From NCBI GenBank assembly GCA_030065235.1, contig JASJDC010000007.1, positions 1 to 64,000 of the forward strand: a stretch of DNA of 64,000 nucleotides, read 5' to 3'. Shown here piece after piece: positions 43,980 to 53,730 of the stretch; position 1 is the stretch's first letter; each line of letters starts with the position of its first letter. This DNA is from Alphaproteobacteria bacterium. GTDB lineage: Bacteria > Pseudomonadota > Alphaproteobacteria > UBA8366 > Aestuariispiraceae. Below the pieces are notes generated by a model. The model worked only from the letters and a program-made list of their open reading frames with translations. It made no database searches and was not told the origin of the DNA. The translations under genes were made by a program, and so were the position numbers.

Positions 43980-45629
43980 TCAAATCGTCACCGTAACCGA
44001 GCCGCCCTTGTCCGAGACTCCGTCCGGCGACCCGTCCGCCGGCGTCGCCTCGAAGCCGAAATCCTTGACGACATGAAAACCGATCGACCCGGTATGCCCC
44101 ATGGCCTCCAGCGTTGTCGCGTAGAGCGCGCCGATATCCTGGCGCATATCGTCCGCTAGGGCTTCATGAGTCCGCAGCATCAGGTCGATGTGTTTCTCGC
44201 GCACCAGCGTGTCGAGCTGCATCGGACCGGTTCGGCTGAAGGTCACCTCGATCACGAAACGACGCGCCGGTCCCTCCCGTGGCTCCTCGCCGCTGTCCCG
44301 CCCGCTCTCATCCTTCAGATAAAGCCGAAGCGGTTCAATCTCGCCCTGATTCTGAACCGGAAGCTCGAAGCTGCGCCATTCGCCGCCGGCGGCGTCGCGC
44401 GCGCGCCCTGAACGGGCCGCGAACTCCCGGTCCAACCGACTGGGCAGGCCGCGCCGCAGCGCGTCCAGGCCGCGCGCCGCGTCCCCGCCGAGCCAACGCT
44501 CGACCCCGCCCAACCGCATCGCATGCAGGAAGAAGATCAGGCTGGTTCCAAGCTGCGGGCCGGCGTTTGGAATCAGCGCCTGCAGGGCCTGACGCGCGGC
44601 GCCGGGATCGCCCTGTTGCGCGAGCGCCAGAGCTTCGCGCAACGCTTCATAAGGACGGCCGGCGGCGGTTGGGCTCGGCCATGCGCTTGAGGGCGCGCCC
44701 GTCGGCGGAACTGGCGCCCCGAGCAATTCCAGCAAAACCGCGGCGCCCTGCGGAAGGCCGCTTGAGGTCGGGACCGAAAGAAGACCCGCTGGCGTCCGGA
44801 TCGCCGAAGCGCCGGGCCCAGCGGCGGCGCTGACGACGACGCCGTTCAGCGCGGCGCCTGACGCCGCGCCGGGCGGCGGCGCGCCAGGTTCAGCGATGGC
44901 GATCAGGCGGACGGCGATTGTCGCCCCGCCTGGCGCCTGAGCGAGCTGTTGGATCGCGGGGAGGGGCGCTGAGCCCGCGGTGGAGGCGCTGGGGCTTCCG
45001 GCCGGTTGATTGGGGGCGCCCTGGCTAAAGGCCGTTTGGGTTGTCCCGGCCGGATTGGCTGGCGCCAAGACTGTCGCAGTGATCGGCTGGCCAACGGATA
45101 ACGAGGTGACCACCGGCGGCGCCGAGACCACGCCCTGCGCGGGGCCTGGGGACTGTTGCAAAACTACTTGTATCGGCGGACCCGTCGAGGCGATGCGGAG
45201 GTCCACAGAGGCGCCGACGGGCGGCGGCGTGGTCCCGGCGGCGATCTGAAGGTTGGCGGTCCCGCCCGGCAGGGTTAGGGCCAAGCTCCCGCTCGGCCCG
45301 CCCGACCCGTTGGGCCCGCCCGAGGCCTGGGCGGTTTGGACCGCCGCTGCTGGCGCGACACGTCCCTGAAGGGTGGCGCCGGGGATCAATTGCGCCTGAA
45401 CGCCCGGGCTGGCGGTAACGACAGTCGCTGGGATCGGCGGCGGCGCCGGTTGGCTTTGCGCAGGCGGCGTTTGCGATGTTTGGGGCTGGGCCTGAGCCTG
45501 GGCCTGAGCCTGGGCCTGAGCCTGCGCTTGAGTTTGGGGTTGGTTTTGAGCCGGCGTCTGCGCCGGACTGGGACCCTGGCCTTGCGCCGGGCTGGTCGGC
45601 GGCGGGGCGTTCTGGACGGGCGTCGACAT
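43980..45629 (-). CDS. Second FliK-like flagellar hook-length control protein
   Basis: The product has 549 residues from the ATG at 45629 (MSTPVQNAPPP); a longer frame to 45812 runs into flhG and is rejected. The first 330 residues are low-complexity Pro/Ala/Gln/Gly with a run of Gln-Ala pairs. The C-terminus (RFVIEVTFSRTGPMQLDTLV, REKHIDLMLRTHEALADDMR) resembles the FliK C-terminal domain. A classical FliK is encoded at 60019-61566, so this may be a paralogue with another role. It is the last gene after flhA-flhF-flhG. Confidence 0.7.
   Translation of the reverse strand: MSTPVQNAPPPTSPAQGQGPSPAQTPAQNQPQTQAQAQAQAQAQAQAQPQTSQTPPAQSQPAPPPIPATVVTASPGVQAQLIPGATLQGRVAPAAAVQTAQASGGPNGSGGPSGSLALTLPGGTANLQIAAGTTPPPVGASVDLRIASTGPPIQVVLQQSPGPAQGVVSAPPVVTSLSVGQPITATVLAPANPAGTTQTAFSQGAPNQPAGSPSASTAGSAPLPAIQQLAQAPGGATIAVRLIAIAEPGAPPPGAASGAALNGVVVSAAAGPGASAIRTPAGLLSVPTSSGLPQGAAVLLELLGAPVPPTGAPSSAWPSPTAAGRPYEALREALALAQQGDPGAARQALQALIPNAGPQLGTSLIFFLHAMRLGGVERWLGGDAARGLDALRRGLPSRLDREFAARSGRARDAAGGEWRSFELPVQNQGEIEPLRLYLKDESGRDSGEEPREGPARRFVIEVTFSRTGPMQLDTLVREKHIDLMLRTHEALADDMRQDIGALYATTLEAMGHTGSIGFHVVKDFGFEATPADGSPDGVSDKGGSVTVTI
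45485..45530 (+). repeat. Short tandem repeat encoding Gln-Ala pairs
   Basis: A 12-base unit close to GGGCCTGAGCCT is repeated about 3.5 times. It encodes alternating Gln and Ala on the minus strand. Changes of unit number keep the frame, so length variation of the FliK-like linker is possible. Confidence 0.8.
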
Positions 45630-45768
45630 GGCGAACCTGCTTTCCAGCTGCGTCAAGGACCGGCGCAAGAGCCGCCCGCCACGGGCTAAGCGGCGCGGGC
45701 GGCCTCCTGTGCGATCCAGTCTAGCACAGGCGGGCCGACGGCGCCTCGTTTCCGGTTGGCGCCATAGC

Positions 45769-46578
45769 TCATGACGGTAAGACCAGCAGCCGTGTGACGA
45801 TGGCCTCGACATCGGCGACCGCTTGCGAGTCAGGCGAGCGGGTCACGATCGGGAGCTGAGCCCGGATGCACTCGCGCACCTTGGCGTCGCGCCGGATTAC
45901 GCCGGCCAGCGGCGGGGTGAATTTCAGGAAGGACCGACAGGACTTGGCGAGCGCTTCGTAAGTCTTCCGCCCCGCGCTTTCCGAGTCCGCCATATTGACC
46001 ACGATCTGAATCGCGGCGTGATGGCCGGCCTGATGCGCCAATTTTATGAAGGCGTAGGCGTCGGTCAGGCTGGTCGGCTCGTCATTGATGACGATCAACA
46101 CCTGCGCCGCCGGCGTCGATAGGATCTGCACCGTCCGATCGACGCCCGCCGCCAGATCGAGGACCGTCTTGTCGTAAGATTGCGAGAGCGCGATCAACTC
46201 CTGTCGAAGTCGCAGCAGGCGCGGGGGCGGCGCCGAGGCCAGCGAGCCGCCGCCCGACCGACCGGCCAGGATGTCGAAGCCGCCCTGCGCGTAATGCGTG
46301 ACCGCACGGGGCAGGGAGGTCGTTCCGGCGATAACATCGCCAATGTCCCGTTCCGGCATCAGCCCCAATTGGATATCGACATTGGCCAAACCGAGATCGG
46401 CGTCGAAGAGCAGGATCCTGCGGCCTTGGCGGGCGAGGCAATGGCTCAGGGTCACCGAGAACCAGGTCTTGCCGACCCCGCCTTTGCCGCTGCCCACCGC
46501 AATCAGGCGGCTGCCGTCGAGAGCGATCGGGCGCGGCGCTGCTTTGGCGGTTTCTGCTTGCGTATCGGTGGGGGGCAT
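45769..46578 (-). CDS. flhG: Flagellar MinD-type ATPase FlhG
   Basis: The product has 269 residues. The deviant Walker A KGGVGKT is at residues 32-38, LLFDADLGLANVDIQLGL is the switch region, and [13 protein letters not shown] follows. FlhG partners FlhF to set flagellum number and position. It lies 17 bases after flhF. The absence of a leucine-rich membrane-targeting tail agrees with FlhG rather than MinD. Confidence 0.9.
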   Translation of the reverse strand: MPPTDTQAETAKAAPRPIALDGSRLIAVGSGKGGVGKTWFSVTLSHCLARQGRRILLFDADLGLANVDIQLGLMPERDIGDVIAGTTSLPRAVTHYAQGGFDILAGRSGGGSLASAPPPRLLRLRQELIALSQSYDKTVLDLAAGVDRTVQILSTPAAQVLIVINDEPTSLTDAYAFIKLAHQAGHHAAIQIVVNMADSESAGRKTYEALAKSCRSFLKFTPPLAGVIRRDAKVRECIRAQLPIVTRSPDSQAVADVEAIVTRLLVLPS

Positions 46579-46595
46579 GGTTCGGCGCCTTGCGT

Positions 46596-47621
46596 TTACC
46601 CGGCCGTTTGCCTGGGCGGATGGTTGGGCTTTGGTTCTGTCATATGCGCCGACGATCCGCGCTGTGGCGGCGGCGCCGGGTTCGGTTGGTTTGGTAGCAA
46701 TAACGCGGCCAGTTTTCGTGCATCGAGCGGTTCAAAGCCGTCGCCGATTACCGGTGACGCCCCAAGCCCGCTGAGCGCCAGACCGCTGGCCTCCGCCGCC
46801 GCCAGCATCGAGCCGAGACGGCGCGCGATGTCATAGCCGGTGATCAACAGGCGGCGCGGCTCGACCGGCCGGAACGCTTTGGCGAGGTCCGCCGCCTCTT
46901 CCGCGTCCCGCCCGGCCGTCAGGACCAGGACCGGCTCCATCGGCGCGGATTTTGACAGTTCGACCAAGGCGGCGAGTTCCTCCAACTTGAACGGGTTGAC
47001 GCCCGCCGTATCGATCACCGCCAGGTCGCTTTTCCGACACTGCGCCAAGGCCGCCGCCAGCGTCTGCGCGTCCTGGGCGGTGAAGAAACGGGCGCCCAGA
47101 CGGTCGGCATAGAGTCGAAGCTGCTCTACCGCGCCAAGACGTGTTGAATCGGCGGCGATCAGGGCCGCTGGGGCGGCGTTGTCGTTCAAGAACGCCCGCG
47201 CCGCGAGCTTGGCGCCGCTGATCGTCTTGCCGACGCCCGGCGGTCCGATCAACAGCAGCGGCGGCGCTTCGCCCGAATCGGGCAGCGGTTCGAACCGGAA
47301 GACCGCCGCCAGCGCGTGCGCCAGGGCGTCGATCGCGCTTTCAGCCTCGATCATCGCGGCTTCGTTCACCAAACGGTCGGTCAGGTCCGGCGGCGCGCCA
47401 TGCCGCTCCAACGCGTCTGTCAGCAGGTTCGGGATGTCCTGCGCCTCGTCGCCGGGGACCGCATAGGGCTGATCTTCCTGCTCGACCGCCGCGGTCACGC
47501 GCGCGCCTTGTGGGCCGTCGCTGTCATGGGTGGCGACAATGATCGCGTCGTCGCCTAGCTGCTCCCGCACCAGCGCCATCGCGTCTTTCAGGGACTTGGC
47601 GTGGAAGGTCTTCAACCGCAT
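46596..47621 (-). CDS. flhF: Flagellar SRP-type GTPase FlhF
   Basis: The product has 341 residues. The start MRLKTFHAKSLKDAMALV is the activating N-terminal part. The NG domain has GPPGVGKT at 126-133, DSTRLGAVEQLRLYADRL near 158 and DTAG at 204-207. FlhF localises the first flagellar ring. The start overlaps the flhA stop by one base (TGATG). The linker is shorter than in gammaproteobacteria. Confidence 0.92.
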   Translation of the reverse strand: MRLKTFHAKSLKDAMALVREQLGDDAIIVATHDSDGPQGARVTAAVEQEDQPYAVPGDEAQDIPNLLTDALERHGAPPDLTDRLVNEAAMIEAESAIDALAHALAAVFRFEPLPDSGEAPPLLLIGPPGVGKTISGAKLAARAFLNDNAAPAALIAADSTRLGAVEQLRLYADRLGARFFTAQDAQTLAAALAQCRKSDLAVIDTAGVNPFKLEELAALVELSKSAPMEPVLVLTAGRDAEEAADLAKAFRPVEPRRLLITGYDIARRLGSMLAAAEASGLALSGLGASPVIGDGFEPLDARKLAALLLPNQPNPAPPPQRGSSAHMTEPKPNHPPRQTAG

Positions 47622-49801
47622 CAGATTTGATCCACGGTCTTAATCTTCGCTTTCGGATGAATCTCGTTTTGTGACAGGACCACGGTGACGGGGCGGAACC
47701 GTTCGACAACCGAGCGGACGAAAGGCCGTGTCTGCGGGCCGACCAGAAGGGCCGGTGTCTCGCCGCTCATCGCCGCGCGCTCGAAAGCGTTGCGCGTTAG
47801 GCCGATGAATTCCTGCAGCTTGCTCGGCGCCATCGCCAGATGCTGTTCGTCGCCCTGGCCGACGATGCTGTCGAGGAAAGCCTGTTCCCATTCGGGGCTT
47901 AAGGTGATCAACGGCACGACGCCTTGCTCGTTGGCGTTTGCGTCGGACAATTGCCGCGCCAGGCGGGCCCGGACATGTTCGGTGATCTGGCTGACATTCC
48001 GCGTATAGCCGACCGCTTCGGAAATCCCCTCGAGGATCGTCGGCAGGTCGCGGATCGAAATCCGCTCGTTCAGCAGGTTCTGCAGCACGCGTTGAATGCC
48101 GCCCAAATTAATCTGATTGGGGATCAGATCGTCGACCAGCTTGCGTTGACTTTCCGGCAATTCGTCGACGAGCTTCTGGGTTTCGGCGTAGGACAGAAGC
48201 TCCGCCATGTTCTCCTTCACCAGTTCGGTGAGATGGGTGACGACCACGGTGGAGGGGTCGACGACGGTCAGGCCGCGGAACATCGCTTCTTCGCGCTGGC
48301 TGTCGCCGATCCACATCGCCGGCAGGCCGAAGGTCGGCTCGATGGTGGATTCTCCGGGCAGGGCGATTTTCTCGCCGCGCGGATCCATCACCAGGAACAT
48401 GTTGGGGCGCAGCTCGCCGCGGCCGGACTCGATCTCCTTGATCCGGATGACATAGGTGTTGGCCGGCAACTGTAAATTGTCTTGTATCCGTACGGCGGGC
48501 ATGACGAAGCCCATGTCGCCGGCGATCTGGCGCCGCAACGCTTTGATCTGGTCGGTCAGCTTGTGCTCGTCATTGGCGTTGATCAGCGGCAGCAACCCAT
48601 AGCCGAGTTCAAGGCGGATCAAGTCGATCTGCAATGCGGTCGAGATCGGCTCTTCCGGCGGCGCGACCGGCAGGTCCTCGCCGATTTGCGCGATTTCAGC
48701 GGCGGCCTGGTCGGCTCTGTCCTGCCGCTGCAACAGAAAGGCGGTGACGCCGCAGGCGATCGACAGCATGGCAAAGGGCCAGGCCGGCAGCTGCGGGATG
48801 AAGCACATCACAAGCAGCAGGCCGGCGGCGATCCACAGGATCGGCCGGTACTGAGACAGTTGCCCGAAGACCGCTTCGTCGGTCTTGCCTGACACGCCGG
48901 CCTTTGTGACCAAGAGCCCGGCCCCGGTCGAGACGACGAGCGCGGGGATTTGGCTGACCAGACCGTCGCCGATGGTCAGCAGCGTGTAGACCTCCGCCGC
49001 ATCGCCCATCGACATGTCCTGCTGCACGACGCCGATGATGATGCCGCCGATCACATTGATGAAGGTGATCAGGATGCCGGCGATGGCGTCGCCGCGGACG
49101 AATTTCGAGGCGCCGTCCATCGCGCCGAAGAACGAGCTCTCGGTTTCCAGCTCTTTCCGCCGCGCTTTCGCCTCATCCTCATTGATCAGGCCTGACGAGA
49201 GATCGGCGTCGATCGCCATCTGCTTGCCCGGCATGGCGTCCAGAGTGAAGCGGGCCGCCACCTCGGCGATCCGTCCGGCGCCTTTGGTGATGACGATGAA
49301 GTTGATGATCACCAGGATGGCGAAGACGATGATGCCGATGACATAGTTGCCGCCGGCGACGAAGGAGCCGAAGGCTTCGATCACCCGTCCGGCCGCGTCC
49401 GGGCCGGTATGGCCCTCCGACAGGATCAGCCGGGTTGAGGCGACGTTCAGGCCCAGCCGCAGCATTGTCGCGATCAACAGGATGGTGGGGAAGGAGTTCA
49501 ACTCGGTCGGCGATTTGATCATCACCACCGTGAGCAGGATGATCACTGAGAAGGTGATCGAGACCGACAGCGAAAAATCGAGCAACGGCGTTGGCAGCGG
49601 CACCAGCAACAGGACCAGGATCGCCAGGATCCCGATCGGCAGCGCCAGTTCCTTCTGGCCGGCGAGTGAGGATAGCGAGGCGCCGAAACCGCCGCCCGCC
49701 GGCGCGGCTCCGGCGGTCGCCGAGACCGGCGCGCCGTCAGGCCCGATCGTGGTTTCGACCGGACGCGCCGCGGCGCTCTGCGATGTGTCCGTATCGGCCA
49801 T
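47621..49801 (-). CDS. flhA: Flagellar export gate protein FlhA
   Basis: The product has 726 residues. The N-terminal half contains about eight membrane segments from residue 50 to 345, with GAGRIAEVAARFTLDAMPGK and FVRGDAIAGILITFINVIGG in the conserved FHIPEP region. The C-terminal cytoplasmic domain (from about 380) binds export substrates. The N-terminus has an extra 40-residue Ala/Gly/Pro stretch. It lies 98 bases after flbD with a repeat before the start. Confidence 0.96.
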   Translation of the reverse strand: MADTDTSQSAAARPVETTIGPDGAPVSATAGAAPAGGGFGASLSSLAGQKELALPIGILAILVLLLVPLPTPLLDFSLSVSITFSVIILLTVVMIKSPTELNSFPTILLIATMLRLGLNVASTRLILSEGHTGPDAAGRVIEAFGSFVAGGNYVIGIIVFAILVIINFIVITKGAGRIAEVAARFTLDAMPGKQMAIDADLSSGLINEDEAKARRKELETESSFFGAMDGASKFVRGDAIAGILITFINVIGGIIIGVVQQDMSMGDAAEVYTLLTIGDGLVSQIPALVVSTGAGLLVTKAGVSGKTDEAVFGQLSQYRPILWIAAGLLLVMCFIPQLPAWPFAMLSIACGVTAFLLQRQDRADQAAAEIAQIGEDLPVAPPEEPISTALQIDLIRLELGYGLLPLINANDEHKLTDQIKALRRQIAGDMGFVMPAVRIQDNLQLPANTYVIRIKEIESGRGELRPNMFLVMDPRGEKIALPGESTIEPTFGLPAMWIGDSQREEAMFRGLTVVDPSTVVVTHLTELVKENMAELLSYAETQKLVDELPESQRKLVDDLIPNQINLGGIQRVLQNLLNERISIRDLPTILEGISEAVGYTRNVSQITEHVRARLARQLSDANANEQGVVPLITLSPEWEQAFLDSIVGQGDEQHLAMAPSKLQEFIGLTRNAFERAAMSGETPALLVGPQTRPFVRSVVERFRPVTVVLSQNEIHPKAKIKTVDQI

Positions 49802-49803
49802 TC

Positions 49804-49848
49804 CGATTGCGCGATCCCAACCCTTGCTATCCCGAACCTTACTATCCC
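49804..49848 (-). repeat. Imperfect 15-base tandem repeats before flhA
   Basis: AACCCTTGCTATCCC (49819-49833) and GAACCTTACTATCCC (49834-49848) are near copies, with a poorer third unit (GATTGCGCGATCCC) from 49805. They lie in the 98-base gap just upstream of the flhA start and may influence translation or serve as a binding site. The role is unknown. Confidence 0.6.
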
Positions 49849-49899
49849 GGCCTTGGCGATGCGTCCCGGCTCAACGGCGCGGCGCTCCGCGCGCGCGGA

Positions 49900-51294
49900 T
49901 CAGCCCTCTCCAGGGGCCGGCACAGCGACGCCCTCTTCGTTATATTGCTTCAGCTTATTCCGTAGCGTGCGGATCGAGATGCCCAAGATCGTCGCCGCGT
50001 GGGTGCGGTTGCCGAGACAATGCTGTAGCGTGTCGATGATCAGGTCGCGCTCCACCTCGGCGACCGTCTTGCCGACGAATTCGCCGCTTGCGCCGCCGCT
50101 CGGGTCCGGCGGCGTCTCTGGGGCCGCCGCGGCCGCCTGTGGCGTCGCTTGAAGGGCCTCCGTCGGGCCGTCGGGCGGCGGCGCCAGCGGGGCGGAATGT
50201 GTCAGGATGATCGCCTCGGGTCCGATCTCCTCACCGCTGGCTAGAAGCACGGCGCGATGCATGGTGTTTTCCATCTCGCGCACATTGCCCGGCCAGTGAT
50301 AGCCGACCAGGATCTGCATCGCTTCGGCCGATAGGGGCCGCTCCGGCATGCCGTTCAACTCGCCGTAGCGTTTGGCGAAATGCTCGGCCAGAAGCGGGAT
50401 GTCGCGTGGCTTCTCCCGCAGCGAGGGCAGTTTCAGATTCACGACGTTCAAACGGAAATAGAGGTCTTCGCGGAACTCGCCCTTGCGCACCGACTCTTCC
50501 AGGTTCCGGTTTGACGTCGCCAAAAGACGGACATTGACCTTCACCGGTTTCGAACCGCCGACTCGATCGATTTCCCGCTCCTGGATGGCGCGCAGCAGTT
50601 TCGCCTGTAGGCGCGGATCCATCTCGCTGATTTCATCCAGCAAGAGCGTCCCGTTATGCGCCTGTTCGAACTTGCCGATCCGGCGCGCGACGGCCCCGGA
50701 GAAAGCGCCTTTTTCATGGCCGAACAGCTCTGACTCCAAGAGATTTTCTGGGATCGCCGCGCAGTTCAAGGCGACGAACTCGGCGGAGGCGCGCTTGCTC
50801 TTGTCATGCACATAGCGCGCGATGACTTCCTTGCCGGTGCCGGATTCGCCGGTGATCAGAACCGAGGCGTCGCTGGGCGCGATCTGGTCGGCGAGTTTCA
50901 GAACCCGCGCCATCGCCGGATCGCGGTGGATGACCGCGCTGTTTTCTTCGGCCACGGCTTCGAACACAGCGGCGATCAGGTCCGCATCCGGCGGGAGCGG
51001 CAGATATTCCTTGGCGCCGGCCGCGATCGCCGCCGCCGCGCTGTCGGCGCTGGCGCCCTCCAGGCCGCAGGCGACGATCGGCAGCGTGATGCGTTCGCCG
51101 TCCAACCTTGCATGAAAATCGCCGATATCGAGGCGTAGATCGATCATCGCCAGATCGGCGCCATAGCCGGCCCGGATCGCGCTCATCGCCTCGTCGATAT
51201 TGTTCACCGAGGTCACTTTGGCGCCGCGCTGCATGGCGATGTGGCTGGCTGTCGTCATATGCCCGCCCAGACTGCCGATGATCAGAAGTTTCAT
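49900..51294 (-). CDS. flbD: Sigma-54-dependent flagellar regulator FlbD
   Basis: The product has 464 residues: a receiver-like N-terminal domain to about 115 (with Asp52), an AAA+ domain with Walker A GESGTGKE at 149-156, the sigma-54 contact loop GAFSGA at 196-201 (GAFTGA in most) and Walker B LLLDE near 218, then a Fis-type helix-turn-helix near the C-terminus ([20 protein letters not shown]). It would activate late flagellar genes with RpoN. The position between motA/fliN and flhA is as in Caulobacter. Confidence 0.92.
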   Translation of the reverse strand: MKLLIIGSLGGHMTTASHIAMQRGAKVTSVNNIDEAMSAIRAGYGADLAMIDLRLDIGDFHARLDGERITLPIVACGLEGASADSAAAAIAAGAKEYLPLPPDADLIAAVFEAVAEENSAVIHRDPAMARVLKLADQIAPSDASVLITGESGTGKEVIARYVHDKSKRASAEFVALNCAAIPENLLESELFGHEKGAFSGAVARRIGKFEQAHNGTLLLDEISEMDPRLQAKLLRAIQEREIDRVGGSKPVKVNVRLLATSNRNLEESVRKGEFREDLYFRLNVVNLKLPSLREKPRDIPLLAEHFAKRYGELNGMPERPLSAEAMQILVGYHWPGNVREMENTMHRAVLLASGEEIGPEAIILTHSAPLAPPPDGPTEALQATPQAAAAAPETPPDPSGGASGEFVGKTVAEVERDLIIDTLQHCLGNRTHAATILGISIRTLRNKLKQYNEEGVAVPAPGEG

Positions 51295-51367
51295 AGTCTT
51301 ACGTCCATTATCCTAGCGCTTCGGCCCGACATTCTCGGGGCCGGGCCTGAGCTGCGCCCGCCAGGGC

Positions 51368-52198
51368 TCATCCGAAGTAATCAACCCGCTGCGCCGGCGG
51401 CAGCAGAGTGTTGAACAGCATTTCCAGCCGGCGCGGATTCTCCTGCCGACCGACCGACGCACAGGCCATGACGCAGAGATGATTGACGATCATATCCTCC
51501 GCGCCGTTGCGTTCGATCTTCGACGCCAAGGGGTTAAAGACCAGATTCGCGAGACAGGCGCCGTAGAAGGTCGTCAACAGCGCCACCGCCATGCTGGGGC
51601 CGATGGTCGAGGGGTCTTCCAAATTGCCGAGCATCTGGACCAGTCCGACCAGGGTGCCGATCAGCCCCATCGCCGGGGAAAGCTCGGCCGCCTTACGCAA
51701 TATGCTGATCGACCGGCTGAGCCGCTGGGTCTGGGCCTGGACCTCGCGCTGCAGGATGCGCTCGACTTCATCGCCGGCGGATCCGTCGATCACCATATTC
51801 AGGCCCTGTACCAGCATCGGCAGGTTTTCCAAGGCCGGAAGATAGGATTGGATCGACAGAATGCCGCGATAGCGCGCGACCTGCGCGACTTGCAGCATCT
51901 GCATGGCGGCCTGTTTGCCGTCCTGGTGGCTGCGGAAGATCGCGCCGCCGACATCCTTGAACGCAGCCCACATATCGCGCAGCGAGAAACAGGCGGTGGT
52001 TATTCCGAAGGTGCCGCCGAACACGATCAGCATCGCCGGCCCGTCGACGAAAGAACCCGGCGATCCGCCTAGGATGATGGCGGTCAGGACCAGGCCGATC
52101 GCAACGACGATGCCGAGCACGGTCGCCAGATCGAAGACGCCTTTCACGGGGCCTGGGCTGACGCTGCGTTGCGCGCGAGACGGGAGTTCAGTCGCCAT
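51368..52198 (-). CDS. motA: Flagellar motor stator protein MotA (PomA-like)
   Basis: The product has 276 residues. Membrane segments lie at about 22-44, 55-75, 174-192 and 200-222. The conserved AELSPAMGLIGTLVGLVQML (171-190) with Pro174 and IGPSMAVALLTTFYG (199-213) resemble sodium-type PomA more than E. coli MotA, but the coupling ion cannot be read from MotA alone. No motB follows; the neighbours are fliN and flbD. The rotor-side loop carries R110 and several charges. Confidence 0.92.
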   Translation of the reverse strand: MATELPSRAQRSVSPGPVKGVFDLATVLGIVVAIGLVLTAIILGGSPGSFVDGPAMLIVFGGTFGITTACFSLRDMWAAFKDVGGAIFRSHQDGKQAAMQMLQVAQVARYRGILSIQSYLPALENLPMLVQGLNMVIDGSAGDEVERILQREVQAQTQRLSRSISILRKAAELSPAMGLIGTLVGLVQMLGNLEDPSTIGPSMAVALLTTFYGACLANLVFNPLASKIERNGAEDMIVNHLCVMACASVGRQENPRRLEMLFNTLLPPAQRVDYFG

Positions 52199-52274
52199 CA
52201 GCGATCGCTCGACCCGGTTCGGGCGGACGCGCAGCGCTGCGCGCGCCGACTATCGGGCTGGCGGGGGGGCGCGG

Positions 52275-52634
52275 TCACGTGCTTTGCTTCTCGGATTTGA
52301 TGATCTCGGTCATCGTAACGCCCAGCTTGTCATCGACCACAACAACTTCGCCACGCGCGACCAGACGGTTGTTGACATAAATGTCGATCGCCTCGCCGAC
52401 CTTTCTGTCCAATTCGACGACCGCGCCGCGCCCCAATTTCAGCAACTGGCTGACCTGCATGTTCGCCTTACCCAAGACCGCCGAAACCTGGACCGGGATC
52501 TCATAGACGGCCTCTAGGTCCCGCGCTCCGGTCGGCACCAGCAATTCCGCCGCTCTCGGGTCCAGCGGGTCGCCTTCGGTCCCGTTGTCGCCATCCAGTT
52601 CGTCCAGATTCAACTCGCCGCCTTCGTCAGACAT
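52275..52634 (-). CDS. fliN: Flagellar motor switch protein FliN
   Basis: The product has 119 residues. A short acidic N-terminus is followed by the SpoA domain at about 42-112: VQVSAVLGKANMQVSQLLKL, GAVVELDRKVGEAIDIYVNN and the LVARGEVVVVDDKLGVTMTE strand pair. FliN forms the lower C-ring and binds export chaperones through FliH. It starts 3 bases after fliH. Confidence 0.94.
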   Translation of the reverse strand: MSDEGGELNLDELDGDNGTEGDPLDPRAAELLVPTGARDLEAVYEIPVQVSAVLGKANMQVSQLLKLGRGAVVELDRKVGEAIDIYVNNRLVARGEVVVVDDKLGVTMTEIIKSEKQST

Positions 52635-52637
52635 CGC

Positions 52638-53651
52638 TCATTCCTCGTCCATGTGTATTCGGCGGACCCGGCGCCGGATCGGCGTCGCTTGGACCGGCGT
52701 TTCAGCGCCGTCCCCGGCTTCGGCGCCGGCGTTGGGGCTGGGTTGCTCTTCGCCGTCGGCGTCTGGCTCGGTATTCATCGCCGCCAGGGCGGCTTCCTTG
52801 GCCGCATCAGTCACCGCCTTAGTCGTCGCCGCCTGAGTCGCCGCGACGTCGTGCGTGGATTCAGGGACTGTTTCGACTGTCGGCTCGGTCGCCGCGGCGG
52901 GGGGCGCCGGATCTGCGCCGGCGGCCGCCTCCGCCGCCGCCGCAAGGGGGGGTAGAGGACTGGGCAGATTTTCCCGCGCCCGGGCCAAGATCCCTTCCAC
53001 CGATTCCCAAACATGGCTTTCCAGACGGTCCAGGCCGCCGCCGTCCCAGCGGGCCTGTACGTCCGCCGGTTCCAGTTCGGGGTCCGAGACGATGGAGAGC
53101 CGCCCTTCGAACCCGCTGCGCGCGGCCATCGCCGCCAACTGCGGCTCCAACAGAGCGCGGTTTTCGTCCGACACGGAAACAGTCAAGCGGCTGTCCGGCG
53201 CAAGCCGCTCCATACAGTCGGTCAGCACCGATTTGATTTCGTCCAGCCCATGCGCCGCGCTGTAGCTCGGCATAAGGCGGCGCACCAACTGCAAAGCGGT
53301 TTCGGTCAGCTGCAGCGACAGGCGTTCATTTGCGACATCCTGATGCACATGCAGGCCGCCAATCTGCGCGCTCAAGGCCTCGAGGATTTCGGCGATGCGC
53401 GCCTCGCGCTGGGCGAGCGCATCGGAGAGGCCCGTGTCATGCCCTTCCTGCCAGGCCTGCGCCTTCGCCGCCTGCAGTTCTTCTTCCGAATAGGTCGGGG
53501 CGGGCGGTTCGGCGGCGAGGCGCGCGGCCGCTTCCTCGGCGCGGCGCAGTTCCTCCTGTTCCTTCTTCTCCTGGGCCTCGCGGCGCCGTTGGGCCGGGTC
53601 CACGTCGAAAGAGGTCTCGAACAGGAACGGTTTTGCGCCGGCCAGACTCAT
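52638..53651 (-). CDS. fliH: Flagellar assembly protein FliH (FlbE-like)
   Basis: The product has 337 residues from the ATG at 53651 (MSLAGAKPFLFETSFDVDPA), with GGAGG 6-8 bases upstream. A Glu/Arg/Ala-rich coiled coil covers about 20-100, followed by the FliH-type domain (ETALQLVRRLMPSYSAAHGL near 125) and a Pro/Ala/Glu-rich tail ending in basic RRRVRRIHMDEE. FliH restrains the export ATPase and docks at FliN. It lies in the FlbE position of the Caulobacter cluster. Confidence 0.82.
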   Translation of the reverse strand: MSLAGAKPFLFETSFDVDPAQRRREAQEKKEQEELRRAEEAAARLAAEPPAPTYSEEELQAAKAQAWQEGHDTGLSDALAQREARIAEILEALSAQIGGLHVHQDVANERLSLQLTETALQLVRRLMPSYSAAHGLDEIKSVLTDCMERLAPDSRLTVSVSDENRALLEPQLAAMAARSGFEGRLSIVSDPELEPADVQARWDGGGLDRLESHVWESVEGILARARENLPSPLPPLAAAAEAAAGADPAPPAAATEPTVETVPESTHDVAATQAATTKAVTDAAKEAALAAMNTEPDADGEEQPSPNAGAEAGDGAETPVQATPIRRRVRRIHMDEE

Positions 53652-53730
53652 CGGGCGCCTCCCGATAGGACGCAAGGGTGGCCGACGCGCCGCCGAGCCT
53701 CTGTGGCCGCGTGAGGTGAGGGTCGCATGA

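Noticed and set aside
44279-44833. A + strand 184-residue Arg/Pro-rich frame
   Set aside because: It is opposite the second FliK-like gene and has shadow-frame composition.
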